Shown: one piece after another, positions 1 to 10,000 of the stretch
Layout of the letters: each line of letters starts with the position of its first letter
Position numbering within the stretch: position 1 is the stretch's first letter
NCBI RefSeq assembly: GCF_001513785.1
Contig: NZ_LNQS01000009.1
Coordinates: 1-64,000 of the forward strand
Direction: 5' to 3'
Length of the DNA: 64,000 nt
DNA from: Rheinheimera sp. EpRS3
GTDB taxonomy: Bacteria; Pseudomonadota; Gammaproteobacteria; Enterobacterales; Alteromonadaceae
Notes under the pieces: generated by a model
What the model saw: only the letters and a program-made list of their open reading frames with translations
Told to the model about the DNA's origin: nothing
The model's database searches: none
Program-made: the position numbers and the translations under genes

Positions 1-50
1 GACGATGGTAGTGTAGCATTCGCTATGCGAGAGTAGTTCACCGCCAGGCT
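1..50 (+). rRNA. rrf: 5S ribosomal RNA, 3' end only (partial)
   Basis: The first 50 bases match the 3' third of gammaproteobacterial 5S rRNA: GATGGTAGTGT, then a GCATTCGCTATGC helix, GAGAGTAG, and a terminal CCGCCAGGC that would pair with the missing 5' end. An intrinsic terminator follows directly. The window therefore opens at the end of an rrn operon on the + strand. The exact mature 3' end is uncertain by a few bases. Confidence 0.9.
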
Positions 51-64
51 CCCAAATAAACAGA

Positions 65-92
65 CCCTTCGTGAAAACGAAGGGTTTTTTTA
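65..92 (+). terminator. Intrinsic terminator of the rrn operon
   Basis: An 8-bp stem, CCCTTCGT (65-72) pairing with ACGAAGGG (77-84), is followed by a run of seven T. It lies about 15 bases after the 5S end. Confidence 0.9.
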
Positions 93-149
93 TTTGTATT
101 GCGGTAATTCACCACTGGATGGCCAGCCCCGCAGCCTCCCAATTCAAGC

Positions 150-179
150 AAAAGGCCTACCCTCACCGGTAGGCTTTTT
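150..179 (+). terminator. Second intrinsic terminator after the rrn operon
   Basis: The stem GCCTACC (155-161) pairs with GGTAGGC (168-174) and is followed by TTTTT. It is preceded by an A run, so it may also work on the other strand. Two terminators in tandem are common after rRNA operons. Confidence 0.8.
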
Positions 180-283
180 GCTTTTTATCTCTCAGAACTC
201 TCACTTTGACGAAAGCGTTTAATCCGGCTCTGTTATTCGGTTAGTATCAAATGGCACCTATAACTATAAAATCGGGTACTAAG

Positions 284-2320
284 ATGAATCTAAACCATAC
301 AACCAGTCGTCTGTGTTTAATCGCTACGCTGTTATTAGCAGCAAACAGTGCCGATGCGGTTGCTACACCACTGCAATATGATGACGTATTTGAATTGGAG
401 TTTGTGTCAGATCCACAGCCGGATGCCAAAGGCGAGCAAATTGTGTTCGTGCGCAACTGGATGGATAAACAAACTGATCGGCGCCGCATGACGTTATGGC
501 TCAGCTCGGCCGATGGTAAAATGCTGCAAGCCTTAACTGACAAAGATATTAATGCCACCTCACCGCGTTGGGCGCCGGACAACAACCGCTTGGCCTACAT
601 CGCTAATGGCCAAATTCACATTAAATGGCTCGATAGCGGGCGTACCTCACAATCAGGCCAGTTGCAGCAAAGCCCCGCGAATTTGAGTTGGTCGCCGGAT
701 GGCAAATGGCTGGCGTTTAGCATGTTTACCCCTAAACAGGTTAAACCACCGGTAACGTTATCCGGAAAGCCGGAAAAGGCTGAATGGGCTAAAGCGCCGG
801 TTTATATTGATAACAAGCAATACCGCGTTGACGGTGCCGGTTATCTCAAGTCAGGTTATCAACATATTTACATTATGCCTGCTGATGGTGGCTCTGCTAT
901 TAAATTAACGGAAGGTGATTTTAATCACAGTAGCACGCTAAGTTGGGCGAACGATAGCAGTGCGCTGTATTTTTCGGCCAACCGGCATGAAAACTGGCAA
1001 TCACAGCCGGTGAACAGTGAGATCTTTCAGCTGACACTGCAAGATCGTAAGCTGACCCAATTGACTGACCGTAATGGCCCCGATGCACGGCCGGCAATAT
1101 CTCCCGATGGCAAGCTGATCGCTTATGTGGGTTTTGATGATCGCAAGCTGGCACATCAGGCTAATCGTTTATATGTAATGAACACAGATGGCAGCAACAT
1201 CCGTAACCTGGCCGAAGACTTGGATCGCTCAGTCAGCGATTTTCAATGGCTACCAAACAGTAAAGCGTTGTATATCTCTTATGACAGCGAAGGCAAAGGC
1301 ATATTGGCGGAACAAGCTTTATCCGGCAAACGCAGTGTACTGACAGATGACCTGGGTGGCGGCTCTTACAGCCGGCCTTATAGCGGTGGCCAATTTGCCG
1401 CGGCCGGCAATGGTCTGATTGCCTATACCCAAATGAATACGCAAAAGCCGGCAGAGTTGGCTGTTATTGCCAAGCGTAAAAAACAAACTGTGACTGATCT
1501 GAATGCCGATCTGCTGTTTGCCAACGATATCGGCAAGGTAGAAGAGTTTTGGTATAACTCGTCGGTAGATCAGCGCAAGTTGCAGGGCTGGATTATTTAC
1601 CCGCCACAGTTTGACGCCAACAAGAAATATCCGTTAATTCTTGAAATACATGGTGGCCCGCACACGGCTTATGGCCCGCATTTCGCTATGGAATTACAGC
1701 TAATGGCAGCACAGGGCTATGTGGTGCTGTATACCAACCCGCGTGGCAGTACCAGCTATGGCGAAGATTTTGCTAACCTTATTCACCATAATTACCCCAG
1801 CCAGGACTTTAATGATCTGATGGACGGCGTGGATGCGGTAATTGCCAGAGGTTTTATTAACGAAAAAGAGCAGTTTATTACCGGTGGTAGTGGTGGAGGT
1901 GTACTAACAGCCTGGACCGTAGGTCACAGCAACCGCTTCGCCGCAGCCGTTGCCGTTAAGCCGGTAATTAACTGGTTTAGCTTTGTATTAAATGCTGATA
2001 TGTACAGCTATTTCAGCCAATACTGGTTTCCCGGCATGCCGTGGGAAGTACCGGAGCATTATCTGAAATATTCGCCTATCAGTTATGTTGGCAATGTAAC
2101 CACTCCGACTATGCTGATGACAGGTGAGGCTGATTACCGTACACCAATCTCCGAGACAGAGCAGTTTTATCAGGCATTGCAATTGCGCGGTATTGATACT
2201 GCCATGGTGCGGATCCCGGAAGCATCGCATTCCATTTACAGCCGGCCGAGTAATTTAATGGCGAAAACGGCGTACATCATCCATTGGTTTGACAAGTACC
2301 GGCAAAAAGGCAGCGATTAA
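284..2320 (+). CDS. Secreted S9-family serine peptidase (acylaminoacyl-/dipeptidyl-peptidase type)
   Basis: This is a 678-residue prolyl-oligopeptidase-family enzyme that would remove short peptides from peptide N termini outside the cytoplasm. An in-frame ATG exists at 251, but the start at 284 gives a clean signal peptide (hydrophobic stretch LCLIATLLLAANSADA), so I prefer it. The N-terminal half has beta-propeller-like WSPDGKW and SPDGKLIAY repeats. The C-terminal alpha/beta-hydrolase domain shows EIHGGPH, the nucleophile in GGSGGG (Ser536), Asp617 in GEADYRT and His649 in EASHS. The usual GGSYGG motif is varied to GGSGGG. It appears to be a single-gene unit. The family is certain; the substrate is not known. 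Confidence 0.9.
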   Translation: MNLNHTTSRLCLIATLLLAANSADAVATPLQYDDVFELEFVSDPQPDAKGEQIVFVRNWMDKQTDRRRMTLWLSSADGKMLQALTDKDINATSPRWAPDNNRLAYIANGQIHIKWLDSGRTSQSGQLQQSPANLSWSPDGKWLAFSMFTPKQVKPPVTLSGKPEKAEWAKAPVYIDNKQYRVDGAGYLKSGYQHIYIMPADGGSAIKLTEGDFNHSSTLSWANDSSALYFSANRHENWQSQPVNSEIFQLTLQDRKLTQLTDRNGPDARPAISPDGKLIAYVGFDDRKLAHQANRLYVMNTDGSNIRNLAEDLDRSVSDFQWLPNSKALYISYDSEGKGILAEQALSGKRSVLTDDLGGGSYSRPYSGGQFAAAGNGLIAYTQMNTQKPAELAVIAKRKKQTVTDLNADLLFANDIGKVEEFWYNSSVDQRKLQGWIIYPPQFDANKKYPLILEIHGGPHTAYGPHFAMELQLMAAQGYVVLYTNPRGSTSYGEDFANLIHHNYPSQDFNDLMDGVDAVIARGFINEKEQFITGGSGGGVLTAWTVGHSNRFAAAVAVKPVINWFSFVLNADMYSYFSQYWFPGMPWEVPEHYLKYSPISYVGNVTTPTMLMTGEADYRTPISETEQFYQALQLRGIDTAMVRIPEASHSIYSRPSNLMAKTAYIIHWFDKYRQKGSD

Positions 2321-2330
2321 GCTTAAGCCA

Positions 2331-2353
2331 GCCCGGTAGGCAGACTGCCGGGC
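2331..2353 (+). terminator. Possible weak terminator after the S9 peptidase
   Basis: GCCCGG (2331-2336) and CCGGGC (2348-2353) form a GC-rich hairpin just after the stop codon. Only a short, interrupted T stretch follows, so termination efficiency is doubtful. Confidence 0.45.
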
Positions 2354-2431
2354 TTATGTTAGGCTAAGCAGCTGATTAAGCCCTGAATGCTCGTTTTGTA
2401 TGCAGTTGAATGTAATAGCACAGCTTTTTGC

Positions 2432-2459
2432 TTTACCTTTGAGACGGCTTTTGTATAAT
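2432..2459 (+). promoter_or_regulatory. Sigma-70 promoter of tRNA-Trp with GC-rich discriminator
   Basis: A perfect -10 TATAAT (2454-2459) lies 16 bases after a -35-like TTTACC (2432-2437). GGCGCG follows immediately. GC-rich discriminators are characteristic of stable-RNA promoters under stringent (ppGpp) control, so that control is inferred here. The tRNA begins 15 bases after the -10. Confidence 0.7.
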
Positions 2460-2474
2460 GGCGCGACCAGCTAC

Positions 2475-2551
2475 AGGGGCATAGTTCCAATTGGTAGAAC
2501 AGCGGTCTCCAAAACCGATGGTTGGGGGTTCGAATCCCTCTGCCCCTGCCA
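2475..2551 (+). tRNA. trpT: tRNA-Trp (anticodon CCA)
   Basis: A complete cloverleaf can be drawn. The acceptor stem AGGGGCA (2475-2481) pairs with TGCCCCT (2541-2547), the discriminator is G, and CCA is encoded (2549-2551). The anticodon loop is CTCCAAA inside a CGGT/ACCG stem, and the T loop is GTTCGAATC. The sequence closely matches E. coli tRNA-Trp. holD starts ten bases after the encoded CCA, so the two may share a transcript. Confidence 0.97.
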
Positions 2552-2560
2552 CTTTTCCTT

Positions 2561-2962
2561 ATGACAACACTTTCTTATTCTCAGCAGCAGCTGTTAAAAG
2601 TTTTGCAAATCTCGCCGGTGAAATTAACCGACGCTTTTGCTACTCAGCCATTGCTGGCTGCAGTAAGTTCAGCTACCGAAAACCAGTCGCAGTCAGCACA
2701 AAGTTTGTCAGATAATATTACCTCTCTAAAGATTGAATCACAGAACGTAGCGCCGGATCTTAGTCAGCTATTAGCGCAGGATATTGCTGCGGCGTTAGCC
2801 GATGGCCTGAGCTGGCAAATTGATCCTGACGCTGTGCAAAGTCACATTCAGCAGCAACAGCTGCTGACGCCAGCGTTGGCGACATTGCAACTAGCTGAAC
2901 AGAAAAAAGCTTTATGGGCGCAGCTAAGTAGTTATGTACAAGGTAGCTATGAACAAAGTTGA
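2561..2962 (+). CDS. holD: DNA polymerase III psi subunit (HolD)
   Basis: This 133-residue protein fits HolD, the clamp-loader-associated psi subunit that links the loader through chi to single-strand-binding protein. The C-terminal pattern LLTPALATLQL, then KKALWAQLSSYV, parallels E. coli psi (SPALTDL, then ALWQQICTY). The gene lies directly before rimI and prfC, as holD-rimI does in E. coli. The ATG at 2561 avoids starting inside the tRNA, where a longer reading frame opens. The 3' end overlaps rimI by 14 bases, so they are probably co-translated. HolD diverges quickly, so part of the assignment rests on position. Confidence 0.72.
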   Translation: MTTLSYSQQQLLKVLQISPVKLTDAFATQPLLAAVSSATENQSQSAQSLSDNITSLKIESQNVAPDLSQLLAQDIAAALADGLSWQIDPDAVQSHIQQQQLLTPALATLQLAEQKKALWAQLSSYVQGSYEQS

Positions 2963-3392
2963 GCTGTTAAGCCATGCTGATATCGCCGCGGTTTTGCATC
3001 TTGAGCAAGCGGCCAATAGTTATCCGTGGACAGAGGCTGCCTTTGCCAGCTGTTTTGCTGACAGTTACTTCAGCTACAAGTTGCTGGATAACGCCGGTAA
3101 TATTGTCGGATTTTATATTGCCCAGCTGATTTTAGAGCAACTGGAGCTGTTTAATATTTGCGTTGCGCCAACGCAGCAAGGCAAAGGTTACGGCCATATA
3201 TTAATGCAGCACTTTTTACAGGAAGGTGCAGCCAGAGGGGCGACCGAAGTCTTTTTAGAAGTACGCAGCAGTAACCTCAGCGCCATCGCTTTGTATCAGC
3301 GCTATGGCTTTACGCAAGCGGGCTTGCGCAAAGGCTATTACGTCAGTAGTGCGGGTAAGGAAGACGCTCTGCTGATGAGTTGTATGCTGTAA
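2949..3392 (+). CDS. rimI: Ribosomal protein S18-alanine N-acetyltransferase (RimI)
   Basis: This GNAT-fold acetyltransferase of 147 residues acetylates the N-terminal alanine of ribosomal protein S18. It shows the RimI pattern YPWTEAAF near residue 25, LFNICVAP then the acetyl-CoA loop QQGKGYG, and LEVRSSNLSAIALYQRYGF near the C terminus. ATG 2949 is chosen because AAGG (2940-2943) sits five bases upstream; an ATG at 2934 would add five residues and lacks a good site. It overlaps holD. Confidence 0.92.
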   Translation: MNKVELLSHADIAAVLHLEQAANSYPWTEAAFASCFADSYFSYKLLDNAGNIVGFYIAQLILEQLELFNICVAPTQQGKGYGHILMQHFLQEGAARGATEVFLEVRSSNLSAIALYQRYGFTQAGLRKGYYVSSAGKEDALLMSCML

Positions 3393-3433
3393 CACAGCAG
3401 TGCATTTGCACTCTGTGCCCGCGCCATCCAAGC

Positions 3434-3442
3434 TGTTATAAT
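3434..3442 (+). promoter_or_regulatory. Extended -10 promoter of prfC
   Basis: TGTTATAAT has the TGn extension followed by a perfect TATAAT, and CGCGCGC follows it. No convincing -35 lies 16-18 bases upstream, which fits an extended -10 promoter. It is about 80 bases before the prfC start. Confidence 0.6.
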
Positions 3443-3521
3443 CGCGCGCATTATCATTTACTTTTTGGGTTTTATCCCTACACCGTAGCCGGATGCCTGC
3501 GGTAACACACTATTGGATATT

Positions 3522-5108
3522 ATGAGCACAGATAACTTTTTAGCCGAAGTAAACAGCCGCCGCACCTTTGCGATAATTTCGCACCCCGATGCCGGTAAAA
3601 CTACTATTACCGAAAAGGTATTGCTGTTCGGACATCTGATCCAAAAAGCCGGTACCGTTAAAGGTAAAAAATCTGGCCAGTATGCCACGTCCGACTGGAT
3701 GGAAATGGAAAAAGAGCGCGGTATTTCAGTTACCACCTCTGTCATGCAGTTTCCGTATAACGACTGCCTGGTAAACCTGCTTGATACGCCGGGCCACGAA
3801 GACTTCTCGGAAGATACTTACCGTACTTTAACTGCGGTAGATTCCTGCCTGATGGTTATCGACGGCGCTAAGGGTGTTGAAGATCGCACCATTAAACTGA
3901 TGGAAGTAACCCGCTTACGCGACACGCCCATTATCACCTTTATGAACAAAATGGACCGTGATATCCGTGATCCGGTTGATTTGTTAGATGAAGTAGAAAG
4001 CGTACTGAAAATTGCTTGCGCTCCTATTACCTGGCCTATTGCCTCGGGTAAAGAGTTTAAGGGCGTGTATCACATTTTACGTGATGAAATTATTCTGTAT
4101 AAATCCGGTATGGGCCACACTATTCAGGATGTAGATATTATAAAAGGCCTGAATAACCCTGAGCTGGACAAGCGCATTGGTTATTACGCCCAGCAGTTGC
4201 GTGATGAAATGGAACTGGTGCAGGGTGCCAGTAACGAATTTGACCAAGAGCTGTTTTTAAAAGGTGAGTTAACGCCGGTGTTTTTTGGTACTGCTTTGGG
4301 TAACTTTGGTGTCGACCATATGCTGGATGGCTTAACGCAGTGGGCGCCGATACCACAATCGCGCGCTACCGATACGCGTACAGTTGAACCCACCGAGGCC
4401 GGCTTTAGCGGTTTTGTATTTAAGATTCAGGCCAATATGGACCCGAAACACCGCGACCGTGTGGCGTTTTTGCGCATAGTGTCGGGTAAGTACGAAAAAG
4501 GCATGAAGGTGCGCCATGTGCGTATTGGTAAAGATGTGTTGATCCCACAGGCATTAACATTCTTAGCCGGCGATCGCGAGCATTTGGAAGAGGCTTACCC
4601 GGGCGACATTATCGGTTTGCATAACCACGGTACTATTAAGATTGGTGATACCTTTACCACCGGTGAAAATATGCAGTTTACCGGTATTCCGAACTTCGCG
4701 CCTGAGCTGTTCCGCCGTATTCGCCTTCGTGACCCACTAAAACAAAAGCAGTTGCTAAAAGGCCTGGTGCAATTATCCGAAGAAGGTGCGGTGCAGGTAT
4801 TCCGGCCGCTGGATAATAACGATCTTATCGTGGGGGCTGTCGGCGTACTGCAGTTTGACGTGGTAGTACACCGGCTTAAATCGGAATACAACGTTGATGC
4901 CTTGTACGAGTCGGTTAACGTATCTACCGCGCGCTGGGTGTACAGTGATGACGGCAAAGCGCTGGACGAGTTTAAAAACAAAGCCAGCCAGAATTTAGCG
5001 CTGGATGGCGGTGATGCCTTAACCTATATCGCACCTACTATGGTCAACCTGAATCTGTCGATAGAGCGTTACCCGAAAATTAAATTCCACAAAACCCGTG
5101 AACACTAA
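3522..5108 (+). CDS. prfC: Peptide chain release factor 3 (RF3)
   Basis: RF3 is the translational GTPase that recycles RF1 and RF2 from the ribosome after peptide release. The protein has 528 residues (E. coli 529). G-domain motifs are intact: HPDAGKTT (G1), ERGISVTTS (G2), [14 protein letters not shown] (G3) and NKMDRD (G4). The ATG at 3522 gives the family N terminus ([19 protein letters not shown]); a TTG three codons upstream is less likely. argS follows after 12 bases. Confidence 0.97.
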   Translation: MSTDNFLAEVNSRRTFAIISHPDAGKTTITEKVLLFGHLIQKAGTVKGKKSGQYATSDWMEMEKERGISVTTSVMQFPYNDCLVNLLDTPGHEDFSEDTYRTLTAVDSCLMVIDGAKGVEDRTIKLMEVTRLRDTPIITFMNKMDRDIRDPVDLLDEVESVLKIACAPITWPIASGKEFKGVYHILRDEIILYKSGMGHTIQDVDIIKGLNNPELDKRIGYYAQQLRDEMELVQGASNEFDQELFLKGELTPVFFGTALGNFGVDHMLDGLTQWAPIPQSRATDTRTVEPTEAGFSGFVFKIQANMDPKHRDRVAFLRIVSGKYEKGMKVRHVRIGKDVLIPQALTFLAGDREHLEEAYPGDIIGLHNHGTIKIGDTFTTGENMQFTGIPNFAPELFRRIRLRDPLKQKQLLKGLVQLSEEGAVQVFRPLDNNDLIVGAVGVLQFDVVVHRLKSEYNVDALYESVNVSTARWVYSDDGKALDEFKNKASQNLALDGGDALTYIAPTMVNLNLSIERYPKIKFHKTREH

Positions 5109-5120
5109 CAGGCAGGCCGC

Positions 5121-6860
5121 ATGAACATTAAGCATTTATTAACCGAAAAAACGCAGGCCTCTTTTGTCGCGCTGGGCTTACCTGCCGATACCAATGCCGC
5201 TGTTACCATAAGTACCAAGCCGGAGTTTGGTGATTATCAGATTAACGGTGCTATGGCCGCGGCCAAGCTGTTAAAAACCAATCCGCGTCAGTTGGCAGAG
5301 CAATTAGTACAACAGCTGGATCTTGCTGATATTGCCGATAAAGCCGAGATCGCCGGTCCGGGTTTTATTAACGTTACGCTGAACAAAACCTGGCTGGCCG
5401 CACAATTACAACATGCCGGCACAGACAGCCGTTTGGGCGTGTCGGCAAATACCGCACCGCAAACGGTAGTGGTGGATTACTCGGCACCTAATTTAGCCAA
5501 AGAGATGCACGTTGGCCATTTGCGCTCGACTATCATCGGTGACGCCGTAGTGCGCACGCTGGAGTTCTGGGGCGATAAGGTCATTCGCCAGAACCATATG
5601 GGCGACTGGGGTACCCAGTTTGGTATGTTGATTGCGCATCTGGAAGACAAACTGGCCGCCGGTATCGACTTAGAGCAGGTGGCATTGGCTGATTTGGAAG
5701 ACTTTTACCGTGAAGCGAAAAAACGCTTTGACGATGAAGAGGGCTTTGCCGATAAGTCACGTGATTACGTGGTGAAATTACAAAGCGGCGATGCGCATTG
5801 CCAAAAGCTGTGGCAGCTGTTTATTGATACCTCAATTAAGCACAGCGATGAAGTGTATCAAAAGCTGAATGTCACTCTTACCCATGCTGATATTAAGCCG
5901 GAAAGCGCCTATAACAATATGCTGCAAGGCATCGTTGATGATTTAAAACAGCAGCAGCTGGCAGTGGAAAGCATGGGCGCTCTGGTGGTGTTTTTACAGG
6001 AGCTGGCTGATAAAGAGGGCAACCCGTCGCCGTTTATTATCCAAAAAACCGGTGGCGGCTTTTTATACTCCACCACCGACTTAGCCGCCTGCCAGCATCG
6101 CAGCCATACTTTGCAGGCCGATCGGGTAATTATTTTTACCGACGCCCGCCAGGCGCTGCATTTTAAACAGGTAGAGCTGGTAGCACGTAAAGCCGGCTAT
6201 CTGCGGGACGCAACCGCTTATGATCATTGCCCGTTTGGCACCATGATGGGGGAAGATGGCAAGCCATTTAAAACCCGTACCGGCGGTACCGTTAAACTGG
6301 CAGAACTGCTGGAAGAAGCAGTAGTACGCGCCAAAGCTGTAGTGCAGGAAAAAGCCACTGATTTAACTGAAGCAGAAATTGCCGAAGTGGCGCGTAAAGT
6401 GGGTATTGGCGCGGTAAAATTTGCTGATTTATCGAAAAACCGTACCAGCGACTATATTTTCAGCTGGGATGCAATGCTGAGCTTTGAAGGTGCTACAGCA
6501 CCTTACCTGCAATATGCTTATACCCGGGTACGCAGCATTTTACGCCGCGCTGAGATTACCGATGGCTTTAGCGCCACATTAAACCTGGTTGAAGAGCAGG
6601 AAAAGCAACTGGCGGTTAAATTGCTGCGGTTTGAAGAAACGCTGCAACAGGTAATTAAAGATGCCCAGCCAAACCTGCTGTGTAATTATCTGTATGAACT
6701 GGCCAGTTTGTATATGACCTTCTACGAAGCCTGCCCGATGTTAAAAGACGGCATTGAACCGGCCGTGCGTGATAGCCGTTTAATGCTGAGTATTATTACT
6801 TCACGGATGCTGAAACAGGGTTTAGACTTGCTGGGTATCGGAGTTATGGAGCGCATGTAA
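5121..6860 (+). CDS. argS: Arginine--tRNA ligase
   Basis: This class I aminoacyl-tRNA synthetase charges tRNA-Arg. It has 579 residues (E. coli 577). The N-terminal Add-1 domain is followed by the HIGH-type motif HVGHLRS in the catalytic core. The KMSK loop is replaced by the ArgRS-typical [13 protein letters not shown]. The C-terminal DALR anticodon-binding domain ends in LGIGVMERM. It lies between prfC and pdxH with gaps of 12 and 2 bases. Confidence 0.98.
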   Translation: MNIKHLLTEKTQASFVALGLPADTNAAVTISTKPEFGDYQINGAMAAAKLLKTNPRQLAEQLVQQLDLADIADKAEIAGPGFINVTLNKTWLAAQLQHAGTDSRLGVSANTAPQTVVVDYSAPNLAKEMHVGHLRSTIIGDAVVRTLEFWGDKVIRQNHMGDWGTQFGMLIAHLEDKLAAGIDLEQVALADLEDFYREAKKRFDDEEGFADKSRDYVVKLQSGDAHCQKLWQLFIDTSIKHSDEVYQKLNVTLTHADIKPESAYNNMLQGIVDDLKQQQLAVESMGALVVFLQELADKEGNPSPFIIQKTGGGFLYSTTDLAACQHRSHTLQADRVIIFTDARQALHFKQVELVARKAGYLRDATAYDHCPFGTMMGEDGKPFKTRTGGTVKLAELLEEAVVRAKAVVQEKATDLTEAEIAEVARKVGIGAVKFADLSKNRTSDYIFSWDAMLSFEGATAPYLQYAYTRVRSILRRAEITDGFSATLNLVEEQEKQLAVKLLRFEETLQQVIKDAQPNLLCNYLYELASLYMTFYEACPMLKDGIEPAVRDSRLMLSIITSRMLKQGLDLLGIGVMERM

Positions 6861-6862
6861 AG

Positions 6863-7501
6863 ATGAAAATCGACGCTATTCGCCGCAGCTATGTGAAAGA
6901 CAAACTGGATTTGGATAAGCTCAATGCTGATCCGATAGCGCAGTTTGAATTCTGGCTAAAAGATGCCATAGCGGCAGAATTACCAGACCCTACAGCTATG
7001 TGTGTGGCCAGCGTCGACGAGCATGACCAGCCGTCACAGCGGCTGGTGCTGTTAAAAGACGTCAGTACTGAAGGTTTTACTTTTTACACTAACCTGGGTA
7101 GCCGTAAGGCCACCGAGCTTGCCGGCAACCCTAAGGTATGTCTGCATTTTCCCTGGCACTCGCTGGAGCGCCAGGTGATAGTGTATGGCACCGCCGAGCG
7201 AGTATCGAATACGCAGGTAATGAAGTACTTTTTATCCCGGCCCAAAGAAAGCCAACTGGCCGCCTGGGCGTCAGAGCAAAGCCGGCCGGTATCTACCCGC
7301 CAGGCACTGATGCAAAAATTTGCAGAGATAAAGCATAAATTTGACCAGGGCGAAGTGCCACTGCCATCATTCTGGGGCGGCTTTTTAGTGCGGCCGCATA
7401 AAATTGAATTCTGGCAGGGCGGTGAACACCGGTTGCACGACCGCTTTATGTACAGCAAGTCAGCAGATAACCGCTGGAGTATTGAAAGGTTATGCCCTTA
7501 A
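6863..7501 (+). CDS. pdxH: Pyridoxamine 5'-phosphate oxidase
   Basis: PdxH is the FMN enzyme that oxidises pyridoxine or pyridoxamine 5'-phosphate to pyridoxal phosphate. It has 212 residues (E. coli 218). Visible features are [10 protein letters not shown] and [10 protein letters not shown] in the FMN/substrate region, [20 protein letters not shown], and the C-terminal HDRF followed by WSIERLCP. The start is two bases after argS, and the 3' end overlaps yjjV by 10 bases, indicating one transcript. Confidence 0.97.
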   Translation: MKIDAIRRSYVKDKLDLDKLNADPIAQFEFWLKDAIAAELPDPTAMCVASVDEHDQPSQRLVLLKDVSTEGFTFYTNLGSRKATELAGNPKVCLHFPWHSLERQVIVYGTAERVSNTQVMKYFLSRPKESQLAAWASEQSRPVSTRQALMQKFAEIKHKFDQGEVPLPSFWGGFLVRPHKIEFWQGGEHRLHDRFMYSKSADNRWSIERLCP

Positions 7502-8292
7502 ACGGCGATGTATTTAAGCTGTTTGATACCCATTGCCACCTCGATCTCCCCGAGCTTGCCGCTGCGCAAGCTCTTCACTGGCAACAGGCTCAGCAGGCCA
7601 GGGTTGCCGCTTTAGTTATTCCCGCTGTACAGCAATCCGCCTGGCAAAACCTGCTGGATTTACAAAAACAACAGCCCAACTGGCATATAGCGCTGGGTAT
7701 ACATCCGTGGTGGGCGGCTGAGCACTCGTTTGACGCTATAGCCGCACTGGATAAGCTTCTTACAGCACATAGCATTGCTATTGTTGCCGTAGGCGAGATT
7801 GGGCTGGATTTTGCGCTGGATGAAACTACTTTTGCTATTCAGCAACAGCTGTTTATAGCGCAATTGGTGCTGGCAAAACAACATAATAAGCCGGTGATCC
7901 TGCATCATAGGAAAAGCCAGCCCCAGCTGCTGGCAGAGCTTAAACGCCAGCAGTTTGGCAGCGGCGGTATTTTGCATGCTTTTTCCGGCAGTCAGCAACA
8001 GGCAATGGCCTTTGTCGATTTGGGTTTTAAGCTGGGTATCGGCGGCACTATTACCTATGAACGGGCAGAGAAAACCCGTAAAACTGTGCAAAAACTGCCG
8101 CTTGAAAGCTTTGTACTGGAAACCGACGCACCGGCCATGCCGCTGGCTGGTTTTCAGGGCGAGATAAATACCCCGGCACAACTGGCGTTAGTGTTTGACA
8201 CCTTTTGCCAATTAAGGCCGGAGCCACGCGAGCAGGTAGCGGCGACGCTGTGGCAAAACAGCCTTAACGCATTAAGGCTTAGCGCGGCGTAA
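7492..8292 (+). CDS. yjjV: TatD-family metal-dependent hydrolase, YjjV type
   Basis: This is a 266-residue TIM-barrel hydrolase of the TatD DNase family. Metal-site motifs are FDTHCHLD (HxH) near the N terminus, [22 protein letters not shown] and ETDAPAMPL. The stretch [15 protein letters not shown] is closer to E. coli YjjV than to TatD or YcfH. The physiological substrate is not established. The start overlaps the end of pdxH. The 3' end overlaps the convergent ytjB gene by 21 bases. Confidence 0.88.
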   Translation: MPLNGDVFKLFDTHCHLDLPELAAAQALHWQQAQQARVAALVIPAVQQSAWQNLLDLQKQQPNWHIALGIHPWWAAEHSFDAIAALDKLLTAHSIAIVAVGEIGLDFALDETTFAIQQQLFIAQLVLAKQHNKPVILHHRKSQPQLLAELKRQQFGSGGILHAFSGSQQQAMAFVDLGFKLGIGGTITYERAEKTRKTVQKLPLESFVLETDAPAMPLAGFQGEINTPAQLALVFDTFCQLRPEPREQVAATLWQNSLNALRLSAA

Positions 8293-8874
8293 GCGCAATG
8301 ACTGACGCGACAAACGTGAGAAACCGCGGCGTAGCATAAAGCCGACTATACCGGCCAGCACCAGCATTGCCATCAACTGTTGCATCATTTGCTGCCATGA
8401 CAGGCTTATTGGCGTTAAAGACGCATCCAGCCGTAAACTCAGTTTAATGTAGCCTAACAATTGCTGATCTTTAGTAATGGTTTGTACCATCGCCTGTAAC
8501 TGCTCTGTTTGTGTTGGCCCATATAACAGCCGTGCCGGCGCACTGCCTTGTGACCAGCTCATGCGCACACCATTGGCGTCATACACCACCACATCATGTA
8601 AATACTGGCTGGCAGCAATGTGCTGTGTTAGTTGCTCCAGGCCATCAAGTTGATCATTTTCTATTAAATAAGCGGCGGTGTGGGATAACGCTGTCAGCAT
8701 TTCTTGCATTAACTGACTGTTTTGCTGCTGCAACAAACGCTTACCTTGCTGTTGGGTTAGCACCCAGCTATGCAATAACAGCCAGATACCAATAACAGCA
8801 ATAGCAATTTGCAACAGCTTAATAGTGCTTGAAGTACTGTCCGGTATTGGGATATCGTTCTGCATATTTTCCAT
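8272..8874 (-). CDS. ytjB: Smp/YtjB (AhpA) family membrane protein
   Basis: This 200-residue protein has an N-terminal transmembrane segment (LLQIAIAVIGIWLLLHSWVL), a periplasmic region of about 120 residues, a second membrane segment (MLVLAGIVGFML) and an Arg-rich cytoplasmic tail. Size, topology and position match E. coli Smp/YtjB, which is also divergent from serB. Its molecular role is not known from sequence. ATG 8874 is used; ATG 8865 is possible. The final codons overlap yjjV on the other strand. Confidence 0.78.
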   Translation of the reverse strand: MENMQNDIPIPDSTSSTIKLLQIAIAVIGIWLLLHSWVLTQQQGKRLLQQQNSQLMQEMLTALSHTAAYLIENDQLDGLEQLTQHIAASQYLHDVVVYDANGVRMSWSQGSAPARLLYGPTQTEQLQAMVQTITKDQQLLGYIKLSLRLDASLTPISLSWQQMMQQLMAMLVLAGIVGFMLRRGFSRLSRQSLRLRRAKP

Positions 8875-8945
8875 AAAGCGCCAGCTGAGCTAGTCGTTAA
8901 TGCGCGTAGCATGCCACGGCTGTAGCGCCAAGTATAGGTAATCCA

Positions 8946-9998
8946 GTGTCGTTTTTTTATCAGATCCCAGTGCAGCAGCAAGCGGTAACATCACCGGTAA
9001 AGCAGCTTTCGGTTAATCAATGTTATGGTTATGCCGTTAAAAGGCATGAAGAGATGTTGCTGCTGTACAGCAAGCAAAGTCTGGCGCTGCCGGATGCAGC
9101 CGAATTTGCGCTTGGACAGCCAACAAAAGTGGCTGTGCTGCGGCTGTTTGGCGATGCTCTTAACTGGGTTGCACTACATAGCATACTGCAGTTGTATACC
9201 ACAGATACCGTACTGGGTTGCCATTTATATCAGCCTCATCCCGAACTTAGCCCCGCGCTCGATCTGGCCTTGCCCACCGCACTAACTGCAGCACAGCAAC
9301 AACAATTAAATTATTTGGCTGTCAGGTTAGATATTGAACTGGTATACCTGCCAACTGCCCCTGTGCTGGCAAAACCCGGTTTGCTGGTAATGGATATGGA
9401 TTCTACCGCCATACAAATAGAATGCATTGACGAGATAGCCAAACTGGCCGGTGTCGGTGAACAGGTGGCTGCCGTTACTGCGCGGGCGATGAATGGCGAG
9501 CTGGACTTTGCCCAAAGCCTGATAGCGCGGGTAGCGGCTTTGCAAGGCGCAGATGAGGATATTTTGCAGCAGGTATTGGCTGGCGTGCCTTTAATGCCGG
9601 GGTTAACTGAGTTGGTTAACCATTTAAAAGTGCATCAGTGGCAGGTTGCTATTGCCTCGGGTGGTTTTACCTATTTTACTGAAGCATTAAAGCAGCGGTT
9701 AGACTTAACTGCCACTTTTGCCAACGTGCTGGAGATTGCCGACGGTAAGTTAACCGGCAAAGTGCTGGGTGATATTGTAGATGCGAATACCAAGGCGCGG
9801 GTGGTTAATGAACTCGCCGCTGAATATGCCATTGCAGCAGGCCAAACTGTTGCTATCGGCGATGGTGCTAATGATATACCTATGCTTAAAGCAGCAGCGC
9901 TGGGGGTGGCCTTTCATGCCAAGCCCAAAGTGCAGGCACAAGCTAAAGCGGCTATCCGGCACGGTTCATTATTGCAGCTGTTGTATCTGCTGGATTAA
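8946..9998 (+). CDS. serB: Phosphoserine phosphatase
   Basis: SerB catalyses the last step of L-serine synthesis, phosphoserine to serine. The C-terminal HAD domain shows DMDSTAIQIECIDE (catalytic DxDST), ELDFAQSL, SGGFTYF, and GDGANDIPML for Mg2+ binding. The N-terminal 130 residues correspond to the ACT-like region. The likely start is GTG 8946 with AGG about seven bases upstream; no in-frame ATG gives the full N-terminal domain. The alpha/beta hydrolase follows after two bases. Confidence 0.95.
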   Translation: MSFFYQIPVQQQAVTSPVKQLSVNQCYGYAVKRHEEMLLLYSKQSLALPDAAEFALGQPTKVAVLRLFGDALNWVALHSILQLYTTDTVLGCHLYQPHPELSPALDLALPTALTAAQQQQLNYLAVRLDIELVYLPTAPVLAKPGLLVMDMDSTAIQIECIDEIAKLAGVGEQVAAVTARAMNGELDFAQSLIARVAALQGADEDILQQVLAGVPLMPGLTELVNHLKVHQWQVAIASGGFTYFTEALKQRLDLTATFANVLEIADGKLTGKVLGDIVDANTKARVVNELAAEYAIAAGQTVAIGDGANDIPMLKAAALGVAFHAKPKVQAQAKAAIRHGSLLQLLYLLD

Positions 9999-10000
9999 GC

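Noticed and set aside
7660..8181. 173-codon minus-strand frame inside yjjV
   Set aside because: It lies wholly within a well-supported gene, has no recognisable domain and is an antisense shadow.
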